Assembly: GCA_963834685.1 (NCBI GenBank)
Contig: CAWICW010000020.1
Span: forward strand, 62,001 to 126,000
Direction: 5' to 3'
Source of the DNA: Palsa-504 sp963834685
GTDB taxonomy: Bacteria > Actinomycetota > Actinomycetes > Streptosporangiales > Streptosporangiaceae
Length of the DNA stretch: 64,000 bases
Shown: piece after piece, positions 42,431-51,166 of the stretch
Layout of the letters: the number at the start of each line of letters is the position of its first letter
Position numbering within the stretch: the first letter of the stretch is position 1
Made by a program: the position numbers and the translations under genes
Notes under the pieces: model-generated
Told to the model about the DNA's origin: nothing
Seen by the model: the letters and a program-made list of their open reading frames with translations, nothing else
The model's database searches: none

Positions 42431-43954
42431 TCACTGGCCCTCCTCGACCGTGTTGAGGATCCGTATCCCGCGCAGCAGCGCGGCCGGGCAGCCGTGGCTG
42501 ACCGGGGCGACCTGGCCGGGCTGGCCCTTGCCGCAGTTGAACGCCCCGCCGAGCACGTAGCTCTGCGGTCCGCCGACGGCCTCCATGGCGCCCCAGAAGT
42601 CGGTGGTGGTGGCCTGGTACGCCACGTCCCGCAGCTGCCCGGCCAGCTGGCCGTTCTTGATCTTGAAGAACCGCTGGCCGGTGAACTGGAAGTTGTACCG
42701 CTGCATGTCGATCGACCAGCTCTTGTCGCCGAGGATGTAGATACCGTCCTCCACGCCGGAGATCAGGTCCTCGGTCGACGGGCCGCCCGCCGGGGCGGGC
42801 CGCAGCGAGACGTTCGCCATCCGCTGGAGCGGGATATGGTTCGGGCCGTCGGAGAAGGCGCAGCCGTTGGAGCGCCCGAAGCCGCGGCTGCGCGCCATCC
42901 GCCGGTCGAGCTGATAGCCGGTCAGGACGCCCCCGGTGATCAGGTCCCAGGACTGGCCGGCCACGCCCTCGTCGTCGTAGCCGATCGTGGCCAGGCCGTG
43001 CTCGACGGTGCGATCGCCGGTGACGTGCATGACGCCCGACCCGTACTTCAGGCTGCCGAGCTTGTCCGGGGTGGCGAACGAGGTGCCGGCGTAGGCGGCC
43101 TCGTAGCCCAGCGCCCGGTCGAGTTCGGTGGCGTGGCCGATCGACTCGTGAATGGTGAGCCACAGGTTGGACGGGTCGATCACCAGGTCGTAGTGCCCGG
43201 CCTGGACCGTGGGAGCCCTCAGCTTGGCCGCGAGCAGCTCGGGCAGTTCGGCCAGCTCCGCGTCGAAGTCCCAGCCGGTGCCGGTGAGGTACTCATACCC
43301 GCGCCCGGCCGGCGGGGCGAGCGTCCGCATGGTGTCGAACCGGCCGTCGTCGGTGACCGCGACGGCGGTGATCACGGGGGCCAGCCGGACCCGTTGCTGG
43401 GTCGCGGCGGTGGCGCCGTCCGCGTAGAACTTGCACTCTCTGATCTGGTGCAGCGCGGCGTCCACGTGGCTGACCGCGTCGTGCCGGAGCAGGGCCGCGC
43501 TCCACTCGGCCAGCAGGGCCACCTTGTCCGCGACGCTGATCGTGAACGGGTCGGTCTGGTACGCCGATATCCAGGTCACGTCGCCGTAGCCGGGCTCGGG
43601 GGCGAGCTCGATGGGCTCGGTGTTCATGGCCGCCGCCACCTTGGCCACCTCGACGGCCTGCCGCGCGGTGTGCGCCGCGGCGTCCGTAGTCAGATCGACG
43701 GCCGACGCGAAGCCCCAGGTGCCGTCCACGATGACGCGGACGGCCAGACCGGTGTCGTCGGCGTCGAACAGGGTCTGCGGGGTCCCGTCGGACAGCCCGA
43801 TCTGCTGGCCCCGGAGGCGCTCGGCCCGGAAGTCGGCGTGCCGGGCCCCGAGGGCCCTGGCCTGTGTGAGGGCCGCATCCGCCAGGTCGCGTAGCGGCAG
43901 GGCCGTGAACTCAGGGTCGATCTCCGGCTCGGTCGATTTTCGGCGATCATTCAC
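42431..43954 (-). CDS. tldD: Metalloprotease TldD
   Basis: A 507-residue zinc protease subunit. The motif TIHESIGHATELDRALG (His269, Glu270, His274) is the metal site that defines TldD; GSGVMHVTGDRT and a C-terminal GGAFNCGKGQPGQ block complete the active face. With the PmbA-like partner downstream it should degrade or process peptides in the cytoplasm. The frame is open to 44047, but that upstream part is made by a GC-rich repeat. The GTG at 43954 begins the conserved N-terminus. Confidence 0.9.
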   Translation of the reverse strand: MNDRRKSTEPEIDPEFTALPLRDLADAALTQARALGARHADFRAERLRGQQIGLSDGTPQTLFDADDTGLAVRVIVDGTWGFASAVDLTTDAAAHTARQAVEVAKVAAAMNTEPIELAPEPGYGDVTWISAYQTDPFTISVADKVALLAEWSAALLRHDAVSHVDAALHQIRECKFYADGATAATQQRVRLAPVITAVAVTDDGRFDTMRTLAPPAGRGYEYLTGTGWDFDAELAELPELLAAKLRAPTVQAGHYDLVIDPSNLWLTIHESIGHATELDRALGYEAAYAGTSFATPDKLGSLKYGSGVMHVTGDRTVEHGLATIGYDDEGVAGQSWDLITGGVLTGYQLDRRMARSRGFGRSNGCAFSDGPNHIPLQRMANVSLRPAPAGGPSTEDLISGVEDGIYILGDKSWSIDMQRYNFQFTGQRFFKIKNGQLAGQLRDVAYQATTTDFWGAMEAVGGPQSYVLGGAFNCGKGQPGQVAPVSHGCPAALLRGIRILNTVEEGQ

Positions 43955-44013
43955 GGCTCCAAAACCTATCTCACCCGCCCTGCCCCACCAGCACCCCTGC
44001 GGTAAGGTGCTAG

Positions 44014-44105
44014 CCCGGGGGAACCACGGTTCTCCCCGGGGACCCATCCCCCGGACCCCTTGGGGACCCGCTCCTGGGGGAACCCATCCCCCAGACCTCC
44101 TCGGG
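44014..44105. repeat. G-run/C-run palindromic repeat upstream of fabG
   Basis: Two nested palindromes lie between the divergent tldD and fabG genes. CCCGGGGGAACC (44014-44025) pairs with GGTTCTCCCCGGG (44028-44040) with one mismatch, and TGGGGG (44075-44080) pairs with CCCCCA (44088-44093). Its reverse complement shares the pattern GGTCTGGGGG, ATGG, TCCCCCAGG with 54331-54356. It falls where promoters for both genes should be. Confidence 0.6.
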
Positions 44106-44115
44106 AGACGTGAAC

Positions 44116-44820
44116 GTGGGGCGATCAGTGCTCGTGACCGGCGGGAACCGGGGTATCGGGCTGGCCATCGCGCGGCGGCTCGCGGCCGACGGCGACCGCG
44201 TCACGGTGACCTCGCGCTCGGGTGAGCCGGTGGACGGGCTCGAGGTGGTCCGCTGCGACGTGCGCGACGCGGTCTCGGTCGACGCGGCGTTCGGGGAGGT
44301 GGAGAAGATCCAGGGCCCGGTCGAGGTGCTGGTCGCGAACGCCGGGGTGACCCGCGACCAGTTGCTCGCGCTGATGAGCGAGGACGACTTCGGCCTGGTT
44401 CTCGACACGAACCTGGCGGGCGCGTACCGCGTGGCCAAGCGGGCGGTGCGGGGCATGATGAAGATGCGCCGCGGGCGGCTGATCTTCATCTCTTCCGTCG
44501 TGGGCCTGTACGGCTCGGCTGGCCAGGCCAACTACGCGGCATCGAAGGCCGGACTGGTCGGCATGGCCCGGTCCCTGGCCCGCGAGCTCGGCTCCCGTGG
44601 TATCACCGCCAACGTCATCGCCCCCGGCTTCGTGGACAGCGACATGACGGCCGTTCTGTCGCAGGACCGGAAGGCGGCTATCCTGTCCGCCGTCCCGCTG
44701 GCCAGGTTCGCGTCCGCGGACGAGGTCGCGGCGGCCGTGGCGTTCCTGGCCGGCCAGGACGCGGCCTACATCACCGGCGCCGTCATCCCGGTGGACGGCG
44801 GGCTCGGGATGGGGCACTGA
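44116..44820 (+). CDS. fabG: 3-oxoacyl-ACP reductase
   Basis: A 234-residue NADPH-dependent short-chain dehydrogenase that reduces 3-oxoacyl-ACP in fatty acid elongation. NADP loop VTGGNRGIGLAIA; catalytic Ser in SSVVGLYG and YAASK; VIPVDGGLGMGH at the end. The GTG at 44116 has GGGAG eight bases before it; a GTG at 44110 is too close. It is followed by an InhA-like enoyl reductase, the same pairing as mycobacterial fabG1-inhA, which suits FASII. Confidence 0.92.
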   Translation: MGRSVLVTGGNRGIGLAIARRLAADGDRVTVTSRSGEPVDGLEVVRCDVRDAVSVDAAFGEVEKIQGPVEVLVANAGVTRDQLLALMSEDDFGLVLDTNLAGAYRVAKRAVRGMMKMRRGRLIFISSVVGLYGSAGQANYAASKAGLVGMARSLARELGSRGITANVIAPGFVDSDMTAVLSQDRKAAILSAVPLARFASADEVAAAVAFLAGQDAAYITGAVIPVDGGLGMGH

Positions 44821-44942
44821 GGCTCAATTTGTCTGGTGCGCACAAGCTCCGGCGGGAAACGTTCGTACCGCTGGTCATTTAGTTAGCGGGATCGGCCGGG
44901 CAGGGTGGAACGTGTGCCGAACACCACGGGAATGAGGCTGTG

Positions 44943-45710
44943 ATGGGAATCCTGGCGGGCAAGCGGATCCTGGTGACCGGGGTCATCACCGATGCCTCGA
45001 TCGCGTTCCACGTGGCCCGGGTGGCCCAGCAGGAGGGCGCGAGCGTCGTGCTGACCGGATTCGGCAGGCTGAGCCTGGTCGAGCGGATCGCCAGGCGGCT
45101 GCCTGCCCCGCCGCCGGTCCTCGAGCTGGACGTGACCAGCGAGGAGCACCTCGACTCGCTCGCCGAACGGGTTTCCGCGCACCTAGACGGCCTGGACGGC
45201 GTGCTGCACGCGATCGCCTACGCCAACCCCGAAGAAGCGCTCGGCGGGAACTTCCTGCACACCAGGTGGGCCGACGTGGCCACCGCGGTGCAGGTCTCGG
45301 CGTACTCGCTGAAGGCGGTCACGATGGCCGCCCTGCCCCTGATGGGCGGCGGCGGTTCGGTGGTAGGCCTGGACTTCGACGCGAGCGTGGCCTGGCCGGG
45401 CTACGACTGGATGGGGGTGGCCAAGGCCGGCCTCGAGTCGTGCGCCCGGTACCTCGCCCGTGACCTCGGCCCCAAGGGGGTGCGGGTCAACCTGGTGGCG
45501 GCGGGGCCGCTGCGGACCATGGCCGCCAAGTCGATCCCGGGCTTCGACCGGTTCGAGGGCGTGTGGGGTGATCGCGCTCCGCTTGGCTGGGACATTACCG
45601 ACCCGGAGCCGGTCGCGCGCGCCTGCGTCGCGCTGCTGTCCGACTGGTTTCCGGCGACGACCGGCGAGATCGTTCACGTCGACGGCGGCGTCCACGCGGT
45701 GGGCGCCTGA
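44943..45710 (+). CDS. fabI: NADH-dependent enoyl-ACP reductase, InhA/FabI type
   Basis: A 255-residue enoyl-ACP reductase that completes the FASII cycle. ILVTGVITDASIAFHVARVA is the NADH loop with the unusual spacing of FabI/InhA, and YDWMGVAK supplies the catalytic Tyr-x6-Lys. I chose the ATG at 44943, with GAGG five bases upstream. It overlaps purU by one base. The InhA-like sequence also fits long-chain fatty acid synthesis in actinobacteria. Confidence 0.92.
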   Translation: MGILAGKRILVTGVITDASIAFHVARVAQQEGASVVLTGFGRLSLVERIARRLPAPPPVLELDVTSEEHLDSLAERVSAHLDGLDGVLHAIAYANPEEALGGNFLHTRWADVATAVQVSAYSLKAVTMAALPLMGGGGSVVGLDFDASVAWPGYDWMGVAKAGLESCARYLARDLGPKGVRVNLVAAGPLRTMAAKSIPGFDRFEGVWGDRAPLGWDITDPEPVARACVALLSDWFPATTGEIVHVDGGVHAVGA

Positions 45711-46600
45711 TGCCCTCCGCCGCAGGCGGCCAGGCCAGCAGGGAGTACGTCCTCACCTTGTCCTGCCCGGACCGCGTCGGGATCGTGCACGCGGTCGCCG
45801 CGTACCTGCACCAGGCGGGCTGCAATGTGCTGGACAGCCAGCAGTTCGGCGACCGCACCGCGGGCCGGTTCTTCATGCGGGTGCACGTGGAGAGCCTGCA
45901 GCCGGGTCCCACGACCTACCAGGACCTGTACTCCGGGTTCGGCCCGGTGGCGGCCGAGTTCGCAATGGAGTGGGAACTGCACGACACCGCGGTCCAGCCC
46001 CGGGTGCTGATCATGGTGTCCAAGGCCGGTCATTGCCTGAACGACCTGCTGTACCGGCGGGCGGCCGAGTCGCTGCGCATCGACATTCCGCTGGTGATCG
46101 GCAACCATCCCGACCTGGCCGTGCTCGCGGTGGCACACGGCGTCGCCTTCGAGCACGTGCCCGCCGACCCGCACGACCCGCTGGCCGCGCAGCGCGCCGA
46201 GAGCCGGCTGCTGGACCTGGTCAGCGAGCTGAGTATCGACTTCGTGGTGCTGGCCCGCTACATGCGCATCCTGTCACCGGAGTTGTGCGCCAAGCTGCCG
46301 GGCCGGATCATCAACATTCACCATTCTTTCCTGCCCAGCTTCAAGGGCTCGCGGCCCTATCACCAGGCGCACGCGCACGGCGTGAAGCTGATCGGCGCGA
46401 CCGCGCACTACGTCACCGCCGACCTGGACGAGGGTCCCATCATCGAGCAGGAAGTGGCCCGTGTCGACCACACCAGCGGCCCGGAGGACCTCGCGGCCAT
46501 CGGCCGTGACGCCGAACGGGTCGCGCTGGCCCGCGCCGTGCGCTGGCACGCTGAGCACCGCGTCCTGCTGCACGGGCGCCGCACGGTGATCTTCCGGTGA
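45710..46600 (+). CDS. purU: Formyltetrahydrofolate deformylase
   Basis: A 296-residue enzyme releasing formate from 10-formyl-THF. The N-terminal ACT domain (about 8-90) starts at YVLTLSCPDRVGIVHAVAAY. The C-terminal formyltransferase-like half has NIHHSFLPSFKGSRPYHQA and YVTADLDEGPIIEQ with the catalytic Asn, His and Asp positions. The ATG overlaps the fabI stop. Balances one-carbon folates and purine supply. Length is normal. Confidence 0.93.
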   Translation: MPSAAGGQASREYVLTLSCPDRVGIVHAVAAYLHQAGCNVLDSQQFGDRTAGRFFMRVHVESLQPGPTTYQDLYSGFGPVAAEFAMEWELHDTAVQPRVLIMVSKAGHCLNDLLYRRAAESLRIDIPLVIGNHPDLAVLAVAHGVAFEHVPADPHDPLAAQRAESRLLDLVSELSIDFVVLARYMRILSPELCAKLPGRIINIHHSFLPSFKGSRPYHQAHAHGVKLIGATAHYVTADLDEGPIIEQEVARVDHTSGPEDLAAIGRDAERVALARAVRWHAEHRVLLHGRRTVIFR

Positions 46601-47219
46601 ACCGCGCCCGACGGCGCCCGGGCCAACCGGCCGCCGTCGGCCGGCCGCAAAACGTTGAATGCTGAAATTAGCTGCCGGCCACTCACTGCTATATAGCTAC
46701 GCTTAGTAGTCACCGCCCGGGACAACGCCGACGGTCCCAGGGTGTCACCGGGGAGGGGCTTCACTGACGTTCTTGGCGGTGGCGGCAGCCGCGGACGGAG
46801 AATCTGCGGTCAGACGTGGCATCCGCGGCAAGCCTTCACGCAGGCGAGGTCAGCTGTGGCCGTTGGGGTTAAAATTAACAATAGTGGCTAGGTCCGGAAA
46901 TGTCCGGATGCTAACGGAGACAGGGCGGGACGCCGTTCCCAAGGGATTGATGGCAAGTTGTGACTTTTTTGCCTGGAGATCGATGCAATATGGAACTTAC
47001 GCTTCCGCTAACTCATAACACCGGTAACTGACCGGCCGGCCTGTCATGGGCCGGCGCGGATGTGCCGGGGAGACGGGCCGTACCGGTACCGGGGTATTGC
47101 GACCCAGTGCCCCGCGACGGTGGCGGAGCGGATCACCGGCGAACTGCGAGAGAGAAGGGCGACAAGCTGATGACCCCAGGACGGACCAGTGGCGCGAACA
47201 GCGCAAGGAGGGAGGAGCG
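46601..47219 (+). other. 619-base noncoding region before the peptide ABC operon
   Basis: Just after purU, CCGGCCG (46627-46633) pairs with CGGCCGG (46638-46644), a likely terminator. Further on are two GTCCGGA repeats ten bases apart (46892-46898 and 46902-46908), an AT-richer stretch at 46870-46990 likely to hold the operon promoter, and a 7-bp stem (47035-47041 with 47049-47055) in the probable 5' leader. A frame at 46773-47018 shows no gene-like features. Confidence 0.5.
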
Positions 47220-49121
47220 ATGACCAGATTCGGAACCAAGCGCATCGGCGGGCTTGCCCTTGCGGTAGCGAGCGTCACCGCTCTCGCCGCCTGTAGCAGT
47301 AGCAGCAGCAGCAGCACCAGCGCTACCACCTCGCCAAGCACCAACGGGGCGATAACGCAGCCCGGCTCGATCGGCTCGATCCCGGCCGCCGGGACGCCCA
47401 GCGGGACCGCCGGCTCGATAACCTACGCGCTGGCGCCCGGCGCCGTGCCGAACTGGATCCTGCCGATGCCCACCTCGGCGACCAACTCGGTCTACAACGT
47501 CTTCAACTTCGAGTGGCAGATGTGGCCGCCGATGTACTACGCGCCGAGCGGCTCCACCCCGACCATCGACCCGACGCTGAGCGTCGCGAACCCGCCGACC
47601 TGGTCGAACGGCGACAAGACGATGACGATCACGCTGAAGCCCTGGAAATGGTCCAACGGCCAGACAATCAGCTCGAAGGACATGCTGTTCACCTTCGACA
47701 TGATCAAGGCCGGGGTCAAGGCGTCCCCGTCGAACTGGGCGCCCTACGTGCCCGGCTACTTCCCGGACATCATCAGCAGCATGTCCACGCCGAACGCTTC
47801 CACGATCGTGGTCAACATGTCCAAGGCGGTCAACCCGACCTGGCTGGAATATGACATCCTCGGGTCCGTCCCGATCATGCCCAGCGCCGTGTGGTCGAAG
47901 GAGTCCGCCTCCGGCCCGATCGTGGACTTCACCAACACGGCCAACGCGGCCAAGATCTTCGCCTACCTGACCGCGCAGGCCAAGTCGGTGTCCACCTACG
48001 CGAGCAACCCGATATGGCAGACCGTTTACGGACCGTACAAGCTGAGCTCGTTCAACGACACCACCGGCGCGTTCACGATGGCGCCGAACACCACCTACAG
48101 CGGACCGCACGCCAGCCCCATGTCCACTTACGTGGGCGTGCCGTTCACCTCGAACGCGGCGGAATGGAACGCCGTCAAGACCGGGTCGGTCGACTTCGGC
48201 TATGTCCCGCAGGAAGACGTGCCGCAGCTCTCGCAGCTCAAGGGCCTCGGCTACAACTACTACGGCCTGCCGGACTTCGGCAACTACTTCGTGGCCTACA
48301 ACTTCAAGGACACGACCGGCAACTTCAACGCCGTCGCCAACCAGCTGTACTTCCGGCAGACAATGCAGCACCTGGAGGACCAGGCCGGGCAGATCAAGGC
48401 CTACTTCAACGGGGCCGGCGACCCGGCCTACGGCCCGATCCCTGCCTACCCGAAGAGCCCGTTCCTGCCCGCGAACGCGGCGACCAACCCCTACCCGTTC
48501 AGCGTGCAGACCGCGATGACCGTGCTGAAGGACAACGGCTGGAACGTGGTCGCGAACGGCACCGACACCTGCGCGAAGCCCGGGACCGCCACCGGGGACT
48601 GCGGGGCCGGCATCCCGGCCGGCACGAAGCTGGCGTTCAACCTGATCTACAACACCACCCCGCCGATCCCGCAGCAGGTCGAGGACCTGGCCTCCAACGC
48701 CAAGGCGGCCGGCATCGAGATCGCCCTGTCGGGCAGCAACTTCAACTTCATGATCCAGAACTACAACGACGCCGCCTCGACGGCGAACGAGAACAAGTGG
48801 GCCATGGAGGACTTCGGCGGAGAGACCAACTCCACCTATCCCACCCAGTTCGGGGTCTACAACACCGGCGGGTCCGGCCAGATCGGCGCCTACAGCAACC
48901 CGACCGCGGACTCGCTGATCAACTCCTCCGTGCTCGGCAGCAACCCGAGCGCGGTCACCTCCGAGGCGTCGTTCTTCACGACGAACCTGCCGGTGCTGTG
49001 GCAGCCGGTGCTCGACTACATCTGGGCCTGGAAGACGAACATCTCGTCGACCGAGCCGGCGGGAATCGAGAACCTGACCCAGTACGACAACACGCCGCAG
49101 TACTGGTACCTGAACAAGTAG
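47220..49121 (+). CDS. Oligopeptide-type ABC transporter substrate-binding lipoprotein
   Basis: A 633-residue family 5 solute-binding protein. The N-terminus has a signal helix and lipobox LAAC (Cys25), then a Ser-rich linker. The binding domain includes the family motif around LTLKPWKWSNGQTISSKDM-type sequence (residues near 140) and ends with a C-terminal lobe. It is anchored outside the membrane and delivers peptides or similar ligands to the permease below. The ATG at 47220 has GGAGGAG just upstream. A strong hairpin separates it from the permease genes. Confidence 0.92.
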   Translation: MTRFGTKRIGGLALAVASVTALAACSSSSSSSTSATTSPSTNGAITQPGSIGSIPAAGTPSGTAGSITYALAPGAVPNWILPMPTSATNSVYNVFNFEWQMWPPMYYAPSGSTPTIDPTLSVANPPTWSNGDKTMTITLKPWKWSNGQTISSKDMLFTFDMIKAGVKASPSNWAPYVPGYFPDIISSMSTPNASTIVVNMSKAVNPTWLEYDILGSVPIMPSAVWSKESASGPIVDFTNTANAAKIFAYLTAQAKSVSTYASNPIWQTVYGPYKLSSFNDTTGAFTMAPNTTYSGPHASPMSTYVGVPFTSNAAEWNAVKTGSVDFGYVPQEDVPQLSQLKGLGYNYYGLPDFGNYFVAYNFKDTTGNFNAVANQLYFRQTMQHLEDQAGQIKAYFNGAGDPAYGPIPAYPKSPFLPANAATNPYPFSVQTAMTVLKDNGWNVVANGTDTCAKPGTATGDCGAGIPAGTKLAFNLIYNTTPPIPQQVEDLASNAKAAGIEIALSGSNFNFMIQNYNDAASTANENKWAMEDFGGETNSTYPTQFGVYNTGGSGQIGAYSNPTADSLINSSVLGSNPSAVTSEASFFTTNLPVLWQPVLDYIWAWKTNISSTEPAGIENLTQYDNTPQYWYLNK

Positions 49122-49153
49122 CGGACCGGCACGACATAACACGCGCTGGACTG

Positions 49154-49186
49154 GCCTGTCTCCCGGTGGTAAACCGGGAGACAGGC
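49154..49186 (+). terminator. Strong hairpin between binding protein and permease genes
   Basis: A perfect 13-bp stem: GCCTGTCTCCCGG (49154-49166), a 7-base loop, and CCGGGAGACAGGC (49174-49186). No U-run follows. In this position it could stabilise the upstream mRNA or partly end transcription, giving more binding protein than permease. Confidence 0.65.
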
Positions 49187-49215
49187 TTCCAGCCTGGAAG
49201 GGAGGGTCCCTACCG

Positions 49216-50163
49216 GTGACCGCCTACCTCCTGCGTCGGCTCGGGACGTCCATCATCGTCCTGATCGGCATCTCCATCTTCATCTACCTGCTGCTGCATG
49301 CGATCTACCCGTCGCCAGCCAGGGCCGTCCTCGGCTTGAAGGCCAACAACGCGCAGATCGCCGCGTGGAACCAGGAGTACGGGTTCTCCCGCCCGGTGAT
49401 CGAGCAGTACCTGAGCTACATGAACGGCCTGCTGCACGGCAACCTCGGCTACTCCTACGCTGACAACCAGACCGTGGCCTCCCTGTTCGCGGAGCGGCTG
49501 GCCCGCAGCATCTACCTGTCCGGCATGAGCCTGCTGTTCGCCATCATCATCGCCTTGCCGCTGGGCATCTTCCAGGCCGCGAAGCGGAACTCCCTCGGTG
49601 ACAGCGTGGCCACCAGCGCCGCGTTCATCCTGTACTCGATGCCGGTGTTCGCCCTCGGGCTCATCCTCATCCAGGTCTTCGCGCTGTCCTTCCCGCTGTT
49701 CAACTTCGAGGCCAGCCAGTCCACCTCGATCTGGACCGTGATCGGCGACTGGCACTCCATGTTCCTGCCCATCTTGACCCTGACCCTGATCACCGTCGCC
49801 CTGTTCTCCCGGTACATGCGGTCCTCGTCGATCGACGTACTGGCCCAGGACTACATCAAGGTGGCCCGGGCCAAGGGCCTGCCCGAGCGCTTGGTGCTGC
49901 TGCGGCACCTGGTGCGGAATGCCTCCCTGCCGATGATCACGCTGATCGGGTTGTCCCTCCCCTTCCTGCTGGCCGGGAACCTGATTACCGAGTACCTGTT
50001 CAACTACCAGGGCCTGGGTCTGCTGTTCTTTAACAGCCTGGGCAAGGAGGATTATCCGGTGCTGCTGGCCTACACGCTCATCGGCGCGGTGTTCGTGGTC
50101 GTGGGCAATTTCGTCGCGGATATCGCGCTGACCGTCGCGGACCCGCGGATCCGGCTGGCCTGA
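49216..50163 (+). CDS. ABC transporter permease, DppB/OppB type
   Basis: A 315-residue permease with six helices. The N-terminal YLLRRLGTSIIVLIGISIFI matches DppB-type subunits, and the EAA loop appears as KVARAKGLPERLVLLRHLVRNA. The GTG start follows GGAGGG ten bases upstream. It pairs with the DppC-type gene 21 bases downstream. Substrate is likely peptides, by family. Confidence 0.93.
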   Translation: MTAYLLRRLGTSIIVLIGISIFIYLLLHAIYPSPARAVLGLKANNAQIAAWNQEYGFSRPVIEQYLSYMNGLLHGNLGYSYADNQTVASLFAERLARSIYLSGMSLLFAIIIALPLGIFQAAKRNSLGDSVATSAAFILYSMPVFALGLILIQVFALSFPLFNFEASQSTSIWTVIGDWHSMFLPILTLTLITVALFSRYMRSSSIDVLAQDYIKVARAKGLPERLVLLRHLVRNASLPMITLIGLSLPFLLAGNLITEYLFNYQGLGLLFFNSLGKEDYPVLLAYTLIGAVFVVVGNFVADIALTVADPRIRLA

Positions 50164-50184
50164 CCGGCCGGCAGCAAGGAGGCA

Positions 50185-51108
50185 ATGGTGGCAACCGGAA
50201 ACGCGCCGCCCCCGCCGCTCGACGTGACCCGGGCCCCTGAGGGCGGCGAGGTCGGCGCGATCCAGAGCGGGTGGCGGCTCGCGCTGCGCGAGTTCATGAG
50301 CAACAGGCTGGCCGTGGTCGGCGTCGCCATCCTGCTGTTCTTCGTGGTCGTCTGTTTCCTCGGGCCGTTCTTCTACCACGGGAACACCCTGCAGGCTAAC
50401 CTCATCGACGCCCACGACCCGCCCGGTGCCGGGCACCCGCTCGGCACCGACGTCAACGGCATCGACATCCTCGGCCAGCTCATGAAGGGTGGCCAGGCCG
50501 CGCTCGAGATCGGCTTCTTCGCCGCCTTCGTGGCCATCACGATCGGCGCGCTGGTCGGCGCGGTCGCCGGGCTGGCCGGCGGGGTCGTGGACACCGTGCT
50601 GATGCGCATCACCGACGTGTTCCTGTCCATACCGTTCCTGTTCGTGGTGCTCATCCTGGCGGTCAGGTACGGCGCGTCGGTGCTCTCGCTGTCGCTGGTC
50701 ATCGGCGGGTTCTCCTGGCAGGTCCCGGCCCGGCTGATCCGAGGCGAGGTGCTGACCATCAGGGAACGGGACTTCGTCCTGGCCGCCCGGACGGCGGGGT
50801 CCGGCAACTCGCGGCTGATCCGCAGGCACCTGCTCCCGAACGCGCTCGGCGTGATGATCGTCAACGTGACGTTCCAGGTCGCCGACGCGATCCTGGCCGT
50901 CTCCTACGTGGGTTTCCTCGGCTTCGGGCTCCACTACCCCAACATCGACTGGGGCGACATGCTCTCTGACGGTACCGGGTACCTGACCGACGGCTACTGG
51001 TGGCTGATCTGGCCGGTCCTGACCTGCATCGTGCTCACCGTGATGGCGCTGAACTTCATCGGCGACGCCCTCCGCGACTCGACGGACGTCCGGTTGAGAC
51101 GCCGCTAG
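50185..51108 (+). CDS. ABC transporter permease, DppC/OppC type
   Basis: A 307-residue permease. A polar N-terminus precedes the first helix, then comes PLGTDVNGIDILGQLMKGGQ, a DppC hallmark, and the EAA loop FVLAARTAGSGNSRLIRRHL. AAGGAGG precedes the ATG. Forms the heterodimeric channel with the upstream permease; the fused ATPase gene follows. Confidence 0.93.
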   Translation: MVATGNAPPPPLDVTRAPEGGEVGAIQSGWRLALREFMSNRLAVVGVAILLFFVVVCFLGPFFYHGNTLQANLIDAHDPPGAGHPLGTDVNGIDILGQLMKGGQAALEIGFFAAFVAITIGALVGAVAGLAGGVVDTVLMRITDVFLSIPFLFVVLILAVRYGASVLSLSLVIGGFSWQVPARLIRGEVLTIRERDFVLAARTAGSGNSRLIRRHLLPNALGVMIVNVTFQVADAILAVSYVGFLGFGLHYPNIDWGDMLSDGTGYLTDGYWWLIWPVLTCIVLTVMALNFIGDALRDSTDVRLRRR

Positions 51109-51166
51109 CCGCCGCGACCCGTGAAACCCGCCGGATCCATGCCCGACCACGAGAGGTAACGGCCAC

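Noticed and set aside
46773..47018. An 81-codon frame before the peptide ABC operon
   Set aside because: No ribosome site, no conserved features, likely 5' leader or promoter DNA.
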